Part shown: positions 20,665 to 32,815 of the stretch, piece by piece
Layout: every line of letters begins with the position of its first letter
Position numbering within the stretch: the first letter of the stretch is position 1
From: Megascapheus bottae
Taxonomy: Eukaryota > Chordata > Mammalia > Rodentia > Geomyidae
Reading direction: 5' to 3'
NCBI GenBank assembly: GCA_024803745.1
Contig: JANJXV010000004.1
Span: forward strand, 49,981,858 to 50,045,857
Length of the DNA: 64,000 nt
Program-made: the position numbers and the translations under genes
Notes under the pieces: model-generated
Databases searched by the model: none
The model's input: only the letters and a program-made list of their open reading frames with translations
What the model was told of the DNA's origin: nothing

Positions 20665-22440
20665 ATTTATCTTGAGTTTCTTGTTCTGCCCATTTGAAAA
20701 TGGGAGCAAGATTAATACTGCACAAGATTTTAAGATATAACCAACCTAGAGCTCTTTAGCTGGCCAGACAATAGATGTTTACAATTTTAGATTGGTATTA
20801 TCACTCTCTCTCTATTTGTGCACTTACAGACAAATCTAATACCACCACCGGTCACCATTTTATGACCAAAAATATAAACTCCTCAATCCAATCTCTATTG
20901 TATTTAAGTCCTTCTGGACCTACAGAATAATTGAACACCTAGATATACAGTATTACTCAACAACCATCAACTGTAGATACTTGCATTATAAAAGCTGAAG
21001 GATGAACAGATGACAGAGATAGAAAAATATTATGAAAGACAAGAGGGGAGGTAAGAAAAGAGTAATGTAGGCATATAAGATTAATATAGTAATGAAGAAA
21101 AGGGATAGCCTGAGGATATCTGACCTATGATGAGATGTAAAGTTGAGTACAAAATTTAGAAAAAATAAGACAAAACTTATGAAAATAAGAAGAGTAATAA
21201 GAAGAACATATTAAAAAGAGGAAGGTATATGTAGGAGAGTTCAATGATAAAAATTTAAAAAAGTAAAAATAAACAAATAAAAAGAAAACAAGAAAAAAGG
21301 TGGGGTAAGATCCCACACAATTGTGAGTTCTTACACAATAATTACTAGGGTTAAGAACTCACAGATTAAAAAGCAGATGACTGTATCAATAAAAATATCA
21401 TTTGTATCCAGTCTATACCCAGTGCTGTCACTATGTTTTTGGGATGACCACAATAACAGATGGAAAGTGGAGGGGATAAATAAAGAATCATCATATTAAA
21501 AAAAATAGGTGGAGGTGAAATGGCAAAAAAAAAAGAAGAAATAAAATTGCAAATGAAAAAAGAAAATAAAAGAAAAAAGAAAGAAACAAAAGGGGTATTA
21601 TTCAGTTTTTTTTGTTGTTGTTTTTGTATTTTGGAGGGGGAACTTGATAGGAAACTTGTGTCTCCAATAACTCGGGATACAAACATTTCAAAACATCTTT
21701 TTCTCTTGTGATTTGGCTTTGCTGTTTTTCTGATCAGTTTACTTGATTTGGCAGAAAAAAAAATGGGTGGAGCTATGAGTGGCTTTGTTTACTAGGAATG
21801 CAGCTCGGCCCAAGAGGAGGAACTTCTGCTTACACTGGGGCATATGTCTGGCTAAGCTGCCTCTGGGAAAATCTTTGCCCTTCTGAATAATGTCATTGCC
21901 ACCACCACTTCTCAGGCTCCAGTTGGTTTGGAAGGTCTTTCCCAGCACTCAAGATGGTCCTGCTCTCGGATGGTGGGGGAGGGGATTCTTCCCCAATGCC
22001 ATTTCACAAGCAGAAGTGGAAATATCTCCACCACGGAGTTATTCACAAATTTCTGGGTTTTCTGGTTCTGTGAAGCTAGCAGGTCCGCGCCATGGCCAGA
22101 TGATGGCTCTGGGCTCGCGTAGGCTCTGTGTGGCTCTAGCTAAAGCTGGCAGCTCTGTCTGCTGAGAAGCGATGTCTGCTCAGGTACCTGAGGGAGGCTT
22201 TGTCTCCGCTGTGGCACTGAGCTGCTGGCACTGCTCCATGCTGTCATCTTGTGCTGGTTTCCTGCCTTTCTCCTCTCTGATTGAGATCTCTGTTGTGCTA
22301 AAGCTTACTTAGAATCAATCTTTGGGTATGAACTTTCCCTTATAATGCTAGAACTGGTATCTTGGCGAGAGCTCAGAAAGACTCACACTGAACCGATCCA
22401 ATCTTCCACTGATCCCCTGCATGGTCCATTTTCTGTTGCC
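20665..22440 (-). promoter_or_regulatory. Probable L1 5'UTR / internal promoter
   Basis: About 1.8 kb between the ORF1 ATG and the outer end of the element. The outer 500 bases (21900-22440) are clearly richer in G, C and CpG than the surroundings (for example TCCGCGCC near 22083 and GCTCGCGTAGG near 22113), as expected for a pol II internal promoter. A CAAGATG motif on the minus strand near 22243-22249 recalls the YY1 site of L1 promoters. The inner part is AT-rich with an A/G-rich run at 21521-21590. No tandem monomers were noticed. Assignment rests on position and composition. Confidence 0.55.
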
Positions 22441-22491
22441 ATAACAAAAATTAGACATTTCTATATATACGCAAAGGAATATGCATATAAA

Positions 22492-22810
22492 AGCATATGT
22501 CCTATAATGAGTGATTGTTGTCCTTAACGTACTATGTTATCTCTCATCTCTTTTGCTATCCCTTGATTATCTGATATTGTTACAGTATCTTACTTTGTTA
22601 TCTGATATATTGCATATATTTGTATTTGGTTATTTGAAATTGGACAGTGAAGGGGGGAAAACAAGATGAGGGGTGGGGATGGGGAGAGGGAAATGGGGAC
22701 CAAGACATGAGAAAGGGTATCAATGTACATGAATGAATGTATCTTGTATCTGGCAAATATAATGTAACAGACCTATTAATTACAATAAAATATATAAATA
22801 GCATATGTCC
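22492..22810 (+). mobile_element. Truncated L1 3' end with 11 bp target-site duplication
   Basis: L1 3'UTR sequence from 22503 (ATAATGAGTGATTGTTGTCC) to 22799. It is flanked by the direct repeat AGCATATGTCC at 22492-22502 and 22800-22810, which fixes the insertion limits. Its G-rich tract is at 22651-22700. Confidence 0.9.
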
Positions 22811-23570
22811 ACGTTTGTGTGTTATACATACATGAATGCTACATAAATGCATATACACACATGTGTATATATGTACTGGCATGTATACATAGCAGGTTTT
22901 TGACACATATTAAACTCTAGCAGACAGAGCAAGAATTTTACTCAACTCACTATTCTTTGTTAATATTATCACATTTGTTCACTCAAATTTTCCTCAAGAT
23001 ATACCAAAATGGAAAATATAGTATAGCATTTTAAGGGATCTGAACCAAATAAAAATATTGCTAACACTATCTGTTGTAAAGCTCTTTAAAGAGTTGACGT
23101 AGTTGAGAGTAAGACAAGTTGAAGTAAATGCATTGATAAATACTTTAAACGACGTATTTGAAATTGTTTGGTTTAGTAACAGGCTTGATAACATTGTGTA
23201 CTAAAGGAATAATCCCAACATACATAACTTTTATCTGGAAAATATCGGTCCTACTAACCTAGAAGCAGCACCACTAACAATAAATCTTTATTTCCATCAT
23301 GCATAATTCAAGAAGTAAGCAAGAACAAGATATTGACTAATTGACAAAGTAATCTCAGGCCTTTCTTTCAAAGTGATCATTGAAATTATTATTATTATTT
23401 CTGTAGGGTAGGTACACAAACTGTGGTCAGTGGTATCACATAAGTGATAACCTGTCCATTGGAAAACTGTGTCCTTAAAGAATGAATTTACACATGATTT
23501 ATGGAATAGAGGCTTTCAGTTCTGTCAGATAATATTTTGAATAGTGTCCTCATTCTTAACCCAAGTGATA
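22810..23570 (+). repeat. Paralogous segment, copy B
   Basis: Counterpart of 14985-15700 in the same orientation, about 7.8 kb away. Copy B has about 42 extra bases near 23080-23121 and lacks a ~50-base block of copy A. The last recognisable match is around TCCTCATTC (23548). Most of the present distance between the copies is later L1 sequence. Confidence 0.85.
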
Positions 23571-23897
23571 GAAAACTCTGAAGAGAAGTAGCTAAATTTC
23601 ATGTTTAAATAATGATGATAAACTTGGCATTCTTTACTGCTCAATACATAGCTTTTATCTCTCAACGTGTAGGCATTCCTCTACTCCAAAGAATTAGATC
23701 TCCGTGGATATCCTCTCATAGTAAGAATTCATCATTCTTCAGATGCTGCTTCCTCCATATATATTTAGCCACTTGTTCATTCTTATCCTCAGAATATGAA
23801 TTAGAAACCCTTATTTCTATTGTTCAGGAGTCATTATGACATGCTTTACACCATAAATTATAGGCTAACATAAATATACATAAAGCCTATGACATGG
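23571..23897. other. Unique sequence
   Basis: No match to the sequence following copy A, and no gene. Confidence 0.5.
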
Positions 23898-24170
23898 CCC
23901 TTAATGTACTATGTTATTTCTCATCTCTTTTTCTGTCCCTTAGTTATCTCATATTGTTACAGTATCTTATCTTGTTATCTGATATATTGTATATATGCTT
24001 ACTTGGTTATTTGAAATAGGATAGGGAAGGGGGGAAAACAAGATGAGAGGCAGGGGAGAGGGGAGGGAAATGGGGACCAAAATATGAAAAAGGATATCAA
24101 TGCACCTTCTATCTGGCGAATATAATGTAACCCTTCTATTAATTACAATAAAATATATGAAAAAAAAACT
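23898..24170 (+). mobile_element. Truncated L1 3' end
   Basis: Only the last ~270 bases of the L1 3'UTR, ending ATTACAATAAAATATATGAA and an A-run. Confidence 0.88.
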
Positions 24171-24748
24171 CTTACATGGTTTACATTACTAGGTTAAGTG
24201 ATTGTCTTGAAAAGAAATACACAACTAAGAACAAGAGAACCAGCAATTATATTTCTAGTTTTTTCATATTATAATCACCTAAATCCTAAATGGAATATAT
24301 AATAGAATTCTCATCATAGAACAGCCTCTTTGTGGTTAAAAAAATGAAATTAACTAAAAGATTAAGAGTCCATGTGCACACATGTCCATGGGAGTTATCA
24401 AGTGTTAGTACTAGTATTCATGGTAAGGTTTCTCTGGAGTTCAAAAACTTGCACATTGTGATAATCACCTATATTCGTTGATTTTATGAATGAATACATC
24501 TGAGCTAAACAATGTCAAGGTTTAGAAACAACAGCAACAGCATCAGTTATAGGTTTAGGTGTACATGTACTTCTCTAGGACTATATTTTGCCTATTCTTT
24601 CTTACCTGAAGGTTTTATGCTTTCTATGTTTCTATTTTCTTTGATTTTTTGCATAATATCTTATTTTTCTCCCCCACTTCCATCAAACGTTTCCCCATAT
24701 TCAAACTTCCACACATCACTGAAAATGAAGTTTAGGCAGGGCCTTCTC
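24171..24748. other. Unique sequence
   Basis: No gene or repeat recognised. Confidence 0.45.
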
Positions 24749-25038
24749 AAAAATTTTCATGGAGGGGCCGTGAGTTTGGCCTAGTGGTAAAATGCTTGCT
24801 TAGCTTGCCTGAAGACCCAGATTCGATTCCTTGGTACCACATACATAGAAGGTTCTGATGCTCAAGTGGTAGATTTCTAGCCTTGAGAAATTCCAAGGAC
24901 AGTGCTCAGACCCTGAGCTCAAGCCCAGGACTGGCAAAAAAAATGTACTCAATTCTAATTCAGTAACTGTAACCCTCTGTAAGTCACCTTTACAATACAA
25001 ATTTTAAAAATCTTCTTTATAAAAAAATTTTCATGGAG
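24749..25038 (+). mobile_element. Chimeric retroposon: IDL-Geo SINE plus L1-like 3' tail, with 16 bp TSD
   Basis: The direct repeat AAAAATTTTCATGGAG flanks the unit (24749-24764 and 25023-25038) and is perfect. Directly after the left copy comes a full-length IDL-Geo-like SINE (24765 to about 24941, ending CAGGACTGGCAAAAAAAA). It is followed by about 75 bases of the old L1-like 3' end (ATGTACTC ... GTAACTGTAACCCTCTG ... TTTACAATACAAATTTTAAAA). Both parts lie inside one duplication, so they most likely integrated together. Confidence 0.82.
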
Positions 25039-28000
25039 TGCTAATAAATGACAATTGATTTTACTAGGAATCTGTGCAGATAAGAGGTACATAGCTTAAC
25101 AAAATCATTCTTTTCATTTTTCTGTAAATTTTCAGTAGTAGTAAATAATATCCCTCAGTAATATGAGTAATATTTAGCAGAAAACAGAGGGTGAGGCTAA
25201 TGATAATGGGCCATATGCTAATGTCACTATAATTCTTCACTAAAGGCCTGAGATGGGGTAAAGTTTCACCAGACTGGTTGAAATTCTTCAGCCCAAAAAT
25301 GTAAAACAGATGGAAATGTTGTTGATGATAGATTAGGGAAAATATTTAATATGAAGAAGTGCTTGTCAGATGAACAATATAGAAAAAAAACCAAGCTAGC
25401 ACTCAGTTCTTTACAAGCTTGAACAAGCACAATCTAAAAAGAGAGGAAATAACACATTGCTTCAGAAACATTACTATATATACATAATACATACATATAT
25501 AATACTGTTCATAAACAGGCTTTTCAAGTATCATCATTAAATGTCTGAATATCTAAAGATTTAGGAGAGTTTAGTAAAATATGTACATTCAATCAACCAA
25601 AGCACGTAAGATAGAATAAATCAAAGAAATAAGGCATAATCTTGACCATTGTGTGAAAATCTCGCTGAGATACAGATACTTATCATAGAAATGCACAAAT
25701 TCCTGGTCCCTCTAACATGAAAAGAAAATGTTATCTACAAGAATGAAGATGCTATTATTTCCACCGAAGAATTTTCATTGAGAAATGTGAGCCATTAGAC
25801 AAGCAAGTTTCTTGTACACAGAACTCTCCCAGACACCCATGTACACTACAAAAATTTCACCTGTTTTTCTCTATCAGTGCTTTTCCACTCGCCATAGTTT
25901 GGGGTGGAATGAAGGATTATGCAGTCACTTTAACTACAGCTCAATAGCTGAGATAAAATTTACAGTATATTTCAGTATTCTGGATAACTTTTGGGTCTCA
26001 AGGCTTGAAATTTTCCCTTTTTTTCTGATACAGATGGCATCTTTCTTGGCTGAAGAGATAATCCAATTCCAGCAAAGTCAATGGTCTATGTCTCCATCAT
26101 GTGCATTGCGTGAAGCCCATTATTATCCTTATGACAAAGGAAAGTTTTCTGGCCCACGTTTCATTACATCTTGATAGGAACAAATTCAGGTTCAGAATGG
26201 TGTTTGGCAGCACTGGCTTTTCACAGAGAAAAGTATCCTAAATTTAGACCTGTATCTGACAGGCTCTGGACAAAAAAATAACTGAACACTGTCATTTGAA
26301 AAATAATGGGCCCAAGTAAAGGTGGGCACAGTAGGGTAATTTATTCTTTTACTTATTTGATTTTTCACAGAACATACTTTTTTTTTGTAAAAGTTTACCA
26401 CATAATGGGCCACAGCTATATCAAAATTAGAAGACAAGAAAAAAAAAACCTGTGAATTTACCACAATTGTGATTTCCCACTTGGAAATTTTAAGTTTTGT
26501 TGAAAAAGGAAGAAAACAGTAATTCTAAGTGCAACATTATTTGTGTATTTAAACAAGAAATACTTTGGTCTTAATCAGTTGAGAGACTTGGGTAATACAA
26601 ATTCTACATATATAGAAAAATGTTGTGTGCATATGTAAGTTATTTCTCATTAGACTGAAAAGAAGCTAAGAAAAATTTTACTACTACCTTGAGTATGAAC
26701 TTCTTGAAGATTCGGTATATCAGAGAAAATGTCACCACAATTATTTGTTATAATGTAAATATTACTTACACAGAGCTATCCTATTTTAGAGAATACTTTT
26801 ATTAGAAAACTCTTGAATACTCACTTGATGAACAGTTGTTATAGGCAGACAGTAACAAAGCCTGGCATTCAGAAAAGCATGTGGGATTCTAAAAACCCAA
26901 TCTTCAAGTATACCTTCCTTATATTGTTCATTATTTTTTAATTATATTTGTCTTTACACACCTCAACAAATTCACTATATAGCCATCGTTGTGATCATGC
27001 AAACTCTACCCATCAAACTTTCAGCTAACAGTTATTTCTGCAACAAACACATCACAAAAGAAAAGATTTGTGCAAAAATTATTCATCACATTACAACTCT
27101 TCTTGTCAGAGCTTAAAGACTGAAAAAGTCTCCTTGGAGTTTTTTATCCAAGATTTACTGAAAAAGTAGTTACAACACCCACTTCAACTTCTTTTGTTTG
27201 TCTCCTAAGCTGTTCTTTTCTAAATTTTCATGGCATAAAGAAAAGGCAAAAGGAAATAAATATAAACCTGTTACAAACTGCATAAAGACTGCCGTAGCAT
27301 AGTAGAAATAATTAATGATAAAGAAAATTATGAAAATCATTCCAAAATTACTCATTTATCTGGATCACCTGTCAACATAACTAAAATCTTTTGAAACATC
27401 TTTCATCTATTTATACAATAAATAAGGACCAAATTTGACTAGATGAAAAGCTAATATGAAATATGTAAGCAGAAAATAATCAGAACTGATGGAAAGATCT
27501 AAAGAGATCTGTTTGTATGACAGAGAAAGTGGAAATAATTTCTCTCTCATTACACAAATCAAAGCTTGATTATTAGATCTGACACAAATACTACTATAAA
27601 ATTATTGTATGGGACATTAGGTTACATACACTGCAAAGTAATTCAAGTTTATATTATAAATTACATTGAAAAGTAAATTTGTCAGTCTAATAAGACTAAT
27701 AACAGTTTTTGGATAAAAGCCAGAAAGTCAGTAACACTTTCTTAAAACTTTAAGTGTTCTTTGATTGAAAAGATGGAGAAAAACACACTGAAGTATAATG
27801 TTAATACTCTAATTGAGTAAAATGTAAACAGTAAGCAAACATAGTAAGAAATAAATAACAATTTGAATCATTTTTCTAAGATAAATCACATTTTCTTGTA
27901 CATTCACTACATATTAGTTTTCTACCAACAATAAAGTAAGAGTCTGGTTGCTTTCTGAAATCATACATGTATTTATTGCCTTTAAATTTTTGCAGTATTC

Positions 28001-28787
28001 ACAAATAAAAAACTCAAAGCATATTTTGAGGAAATAATGGAGAATTTAAAGATGTTCAAAGGTCTTATAGTATTTATTTGAGAGGAACAAAAGAAATGCA
28101 TCATAAATATCATTTGTATTATATAATAGCAATTAAAAATATTCTCAAAAAGGAAATAATTTATTTGGAACTTTCTTATGTGTCTTCCCTGTGTTTCCAG
28201 CCACATATCAATTAGTCACTACTTAGATTCAAACTCATATTTCAGTGTCTGATTTAAGTTCTTCAACTCATGTTTTTAAGTGTGCTATCCTTCATGGTGA
28301 AAATAACCTTGAATTTTCTCAGTAGTGGTTACTCCAGAGGGATGGTAGAAAGAAGACAGGGATTGTGTTCCTTAATCCAAGTTTCACTTCCTTTCCCTGC
28401 ACAAGCTATCAGTGCTGTGTATGGTATGAGTGAGGAAGTTTTTTCCCAACTGAAAGCTGACAGTCCATCAGTGAGATTGCAGTTCTGCTGCTGTTGCATA
28501 GGACTCCTATCCAAATATGTGCCCATATACCATCCATGGTACAACTCTAATTCAAGAGTTTATCTTCATGCATTTTACCAATGCAAAATGAAAGCCACAA
28601 ATTTCATACATCCCTGACTTTCTCTGTGTATCTGAGTGCCAACTTGATCTTGCCAGAGATCTGGAAGTTGGTCCTTCATGTGACTAGTGGCTTTTTGCCG
28701 AATGTATATTGAGATGCTCAAAAAATTCCTCTTACTAGAGGGTAGCTATATTTTCTTTACAGATGTTAAGAGACCTTTTTTTAAGGG
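25039..28787. other. Unique AT-rich sequence
   Basis: 3.7 kb with no repeat that I recognise. Three frames of 90-120 codons (25812-26174, 26192-26464 and 28270-28617) show no domain or motif, and the last overlaps an antisense frame. No gene is supported. Confidence 0.5.
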
Positions 28788-29106
28788 AACTATTTTTTAT
28801 TGTAATTAATAAAAGGGTTACATGATATTTGCCAGATAGAATGTACTATGTTGTCTCTCATCTCCTTTGCTGTCCCTTGGTTATCTCATATTGTTATAGT
28901 ATCTCACTTTGTTATTTGATATATTGAATTTATTTGTATTTGGTTATTTGAAATTTGATAGGGAAGGGGGGGAAACCAAGACGGATGGGGGGTGTGGGGG
29001 GGAGGGTAATGGGTACCAAGACATGTGAAAGGTATCAATGTATGTGAATTAATGCACCTTCTATCTGGCAAATATCATGTAACCCTTTTCCTAGTTACAA
29101 TAAAAA
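28788..29106 (+). mobile_element. Fold-back L1 3' end
   Basis: Positions 28791-28838 are the reverse complement of the extreme L1 3' terminus. They are joined at 28838/28839 to a sense 3'UTR piece starting TGTACTATG that runs to its own 3' terminus at 29106. The two ends therefore form an inverted repeat of about 45 bases. The G-rich tract at 28960-29015 is long and nearly all G. Confidence 0.82.
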
Positions 29107-29442
29107 AATTCTATGGAATGACATAAGGGAGTCAGCTAGTAGTCACCTGTGGCTATGATATGTGACTTATTACAGGGTAGGAACAGAAGGGAATAATCAT
29201 CAAGGATAAAGCACACGGAACATGATTCAAAGTAGCAAAAGTCTTCTCCAAATCAGTTCACAAAGAATTCAATTCCTCCAACATCAAATAGGAACAACAT
29301 ACAGGAAGAGTTGCTTATCAAGAAAGTTCATTCAAAATTCTGTGGTCAGGCCTTTTCTTGATAGGTATTCACAAAAGCAACTTCTGCCTGTGTATAGGAA
29401 AGTTCTGGACCCTTGAAGGAAAGCATTTATTCTGCAGTATTT
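29107..29442. other. Unique sequence
   Basis: Nothing recognised. Confidence 0.45.
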
Positions 29443-29675
29443 TTATTATTTTGTGCTAGTACTGGATTTGAACTTAGAGTTTGGGTGCTGGAAAGCCTTG
29501 AGTTTTTGTTTTCACAATTGTCACTCTAACATGTGATCCCTACAACCTTTGGCTTTTTGGTGGTAGATTGGAGATAATCATGGCATAGACATTTCTGCCA
29601 GGATGTACTTCAAACTGTGATTCTCAGTTCTCAGCTTAGCAAAGTTTACCAGCAAGAGCCACTGGTGCTCTCTTA
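29443..29675 (-). repeat. Old B1-containing dimeric SINE
   Basis: Antisense order: TGGATTTGAACTTAGAG, then TAGATTGGAGATAATCATGG, then CTCAGTTCTCAGCTTAGC and GAGCCACTGGTGC. Divergence is high. Confidence 0.6.
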
Positions 29676-30790
29676 AGCATATTCTTCATATGGACAGTAT
29701 AGGAATGAAAGCTATTTCTATTAAGGAATGAGAGAAACCTTTCTATGGTTTAAATTCCCAGAAAATAACGACATAAGTTTGAGAACAAGCTTTTCTAAGT
29801 AAAGCTGTCTCAAGTACGGCAGAGTAACATTTTTGCCAAACCTGCATAGTTTGCTAATTCTTCATATTCAACTTTATGTGCTGAAATTATTGTATGATTT
29901 CTGCTTTAAGTTGAACTAGACCACTATGTTGTTTAAATTACTTCTTGGGGTATATTAATTTCTTCAATGTGAATTAACTTCTAACCTCAGAAAATTTAGA
30001 ATATTGCTGCAGCTGACTACCACATATCAGAAATTAGTCCCATGACACCAAATAACAACATGATGTAGGCGATTCAGAGGAAGAAATCAGGACAGCTGGT
30101 AGCTAGGTTTATCTATACCCAAAAGTCATTTTAGACTAGAGCAAGTAAAAAAAGGAACAAGTGTGAAATCTGTAAAACATGTTCTTGTTTTTATGTGAAA
30201 AACTTTTCTTTTAACTGTTTTGATATATTTTGAATATTCAAATTATTTTAAAATATTCATTAAGGAAAAGGATTGGCTACTTTAAAATTCTCAGAGCTTA
30301 AAAATGGGAAATAAGAAAATGCTAAAACCAGAGCTAGCAGAAGCAAAATATATTTTACACATGTCCTAAGAAGCAGGTGGAGAATTGAAATGGCAAAGCG
30401 ATCATGCAGGAAACTGGCTCTCAGTGCTTTCTGATAAAGCAAAGCTGCCATCCAGCAAGGCTAGGACCCACACTGATTTGCTAGCCCTTGGGTTTTATTT
30501 GGCTCCAGTAAATGCTAAGAAGCAAAACTGAGTTGAAAAGGGACAGTTCTAATTTTTTTCTGGTTTCTGGATTTCAGATTTCTTGAATTCTTGGAAAGCA
30601 AAACTGAAGAATCCCTGACTAAAAAAGCTTTCTGGTAAGTACCTATGAAAAGTTCTGCTTCCTTCATAACAGGCTGAAAAGAGACTTCTATAAACCTCTT
30701 TGACATCTCAAAGTAAATAAAAGGTACAGACCATCTATTATCAAAATTCACCTGAGAAAGAAAGTTCTCTTTGAACTTTCTTGAGCCTGT
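29676..30790. other. Unique sequence
   Basis: No gene or repeat recognised. Confidence 0.45.
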
Positions 30791-30885
30791 AAATTTACAG
30801 ACAGGAAAATAAACACAGAAGATAGGAAGTTGTATGCCAGAGTTACACAGCTAGTGATATTTGTAAGTACTCAGACAGTGGTAAG
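30791..30885 (-). repeat. MIR fragment
   Basis: TTTACAGACAGGAAAATAAA followed by AGTTACACAGCTAGTGATA matches the antisense of the MIR core (TTTACAGATGAGGAAACTGA ... GGTCACACAGCTAGTAAG). Confidence 0.6.
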
Positions 30886-32744
30886 CTGATGATAAATTTG
30901 TTAGCTGCATGTATGTTCAAGAATGTTACATAGATTGCTGGAGCACATCAGAGAAAGCACATTAGGAGATGTGAGATTACCAGCACAGGAATGAAAGTAC
31001 AGTGTGCATACACCATGCTGTTTGCACAACCAAGATTGAATATACTAATATTAGTGAATACTTGAAATATCAGGAAGGAGCTGCTGTATAAATGATCAAA
31101 TTTACATTTTTCCTTATTTTCTAAGTATTATATGTATTACCTAGTAGCCCCAAACCATCTGTAATTAAAAGAAACAACATTATTTATTACTCTTCCTGGC
31201 TATTTACAAGATATATCTTTTGTGAACCAATGATGCAATGAAAGTTATAGATATATATATGTATTTATAAATACATATACATACATATATATACATATAT
31301 GATTATTTAAGCTTATCTCATGAGGTGTAATGCATTAAGTACAGGATACTAGTTCTTTAAATCATTGTTTAGTAATGGTTAGTATCCTACTAGGTTTTGT
31401 CTGATCTCAGTGTATATAATCAATATTCTTGTCATCATACATAACTAATTCAATTAATTAAAAATTAAAGTTTTATCTACCAAATTTCAGCATCCTTTAA
31501 TGATTTTGAAATGTTTTCATCTTCTAGGTTGTTCTGTATTCTCATTTAGCATATAGTAACATTGGGTTCAAGGAAGTTTATTTAGTGACGATACTTTACA
31601 TTCAGGGAAGTTTATATTCACAAATAGATTTCGAGTGTAAGTGACTAATGCTCAGATTCTAAATACTTGTTTTAATTATTAACTATTTGTGCCTAAAGAT
31701 AAAAGTGATGAATAAAGGAAAAAAATTTCCAAAACAAGTAATTAAAAATGTATTGGCACAAAGAATTAATTTATAAAGGAGAAACTCTCAAGAGCTAGGA
31801 ATAGCTAATTTTAAAAAGTAAATCAAATTAAGGGTCACTTGGCAACAATGCTTCTATCAATACTTGGGAAAAAACAATAGTGAAAAATCATATGAAAAAA
31901 CCATTTGTAAACACTGAGAATAGGTGAAACTACATACTTAGGAAAGAATATATGTAAATAGTTACAAACATTATATGGGAAAATTTTTCTCTTTTAAAAA
32001 TATCTACTGAAATTCTTATATAAAGTAGCACTGGTTATCAGATTCCTTTCTGAGACATTGGTGTACTAAAAGTAATTTATTGTCTATAAATTTTCTTTCA
32101 ATTTGACATAAAAATATGGATTATAGGCATAGGGGAACTTAAGAATATTGTTTCTTGATGTTCATTGCGTCTAGTTGATTTATTTTGAACACTCTGCAGT
32201 GTCTATCATACTGGCATGTGTTATAATGATCAATGTGAATGAGACATATTTCTGACCAAACCAATATAAAATACATGAAAATGAAACATGGCAGAGGGGC
32301 AAAGTCATTTTTACTTCTGTTTGGAGAAAAACATATTTTACTGCCTTTGACCTTTTAGTATTTTCTTTGCAGTTAGCGATCACATCACCCAACATTAAAA
32401 AAAAAAATCTCTTCCAAAAAGGCACAAAACAGAGACAGTAGAGATGAAATATCTATCATATCCCAGAGAAGAACATTCTTTAATGTATTTTTCTTAAAGT
32501 TTATGTTGCATTGATATTTTAAAGAGGAAGTATGTACCTATCCTAATTCCCATATTAATTTCTGAGGACCTATCAAAGTCTAGCAGGCTTCTTTGGATTT
32601 GTATTCAAGGCCAGTGTCAAGAAAAGGAACACAGTGCGAAGATCATTCTTTATTTAGCCACTCATGAAATTGAAGCATTTAAAGATAGATAATTATTCAG
32701 TATCTGTTCTTTATGAAATTATAATTGTATGGAAGTCTTGTATG
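30886..32744. other. Unique AT-rich sequence
   Basis: A TATA/CATA patch lies at 31245-31300. No gene. Confidence 0.45.
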
Positions 32745-32815
32745 ACTTCATGTTACAAAAGAAGATACTGAGGTTACTAAGATGTTCGTTCAAGGTGAAA
32801 CACATGAATGATTTA
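32745..32815 (-). repeat. Possible MIR fragment
   Basis: ATGTTACAAAAGAAGATACT and TTCAAGGTGAAACAC loosely match the antisense MIR core. Tentative. Confidence 0.35.

Larger units (their letters stand above)
17106..22440 (-). mobile_element. Near-complete-ended L1, internally deleted and interrupted by another L1
   Basis: Read from the minus strand, the order is: probable 5'UTR (22440-20665), ORF1 N-terminus (20664 to about 20416), a foreign L1 (about 20415-18841), rest of ORF1 (18838-17931), start of ORF2 (17881-17585), then the very end of ORF2 and the 3'UTR (17584-17106). Both ends appear to be reached, unlike every other L1 here. Most of ORF2 is missing at 17584. Candidate flanking duplications are AGATATTTCT (17098) and AGACATTTCT (22453), which is weak. 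ORF1 is in three frames, so the copy is inactive. Confidence 0.82.

Noticed and set aside
24765..24860. A-box and B-box considered as a tRNA gene
   Set aside because: The promoter boxes belong to the SINE left unit; no cloverleaf with a proper anticodon arm and no pol III terminator at tRNA length.
25812..26174. 120-codon plus-strand frame
   Set aside because: No motif or family resemblance; composition like the surrounding unique DNA.
28270..28617. 115-codon plus-strand frame
   Set aside because: No recognisable domain, a 71-codon antisense frame over the same bases, and no supporting signals. Treated as chance.
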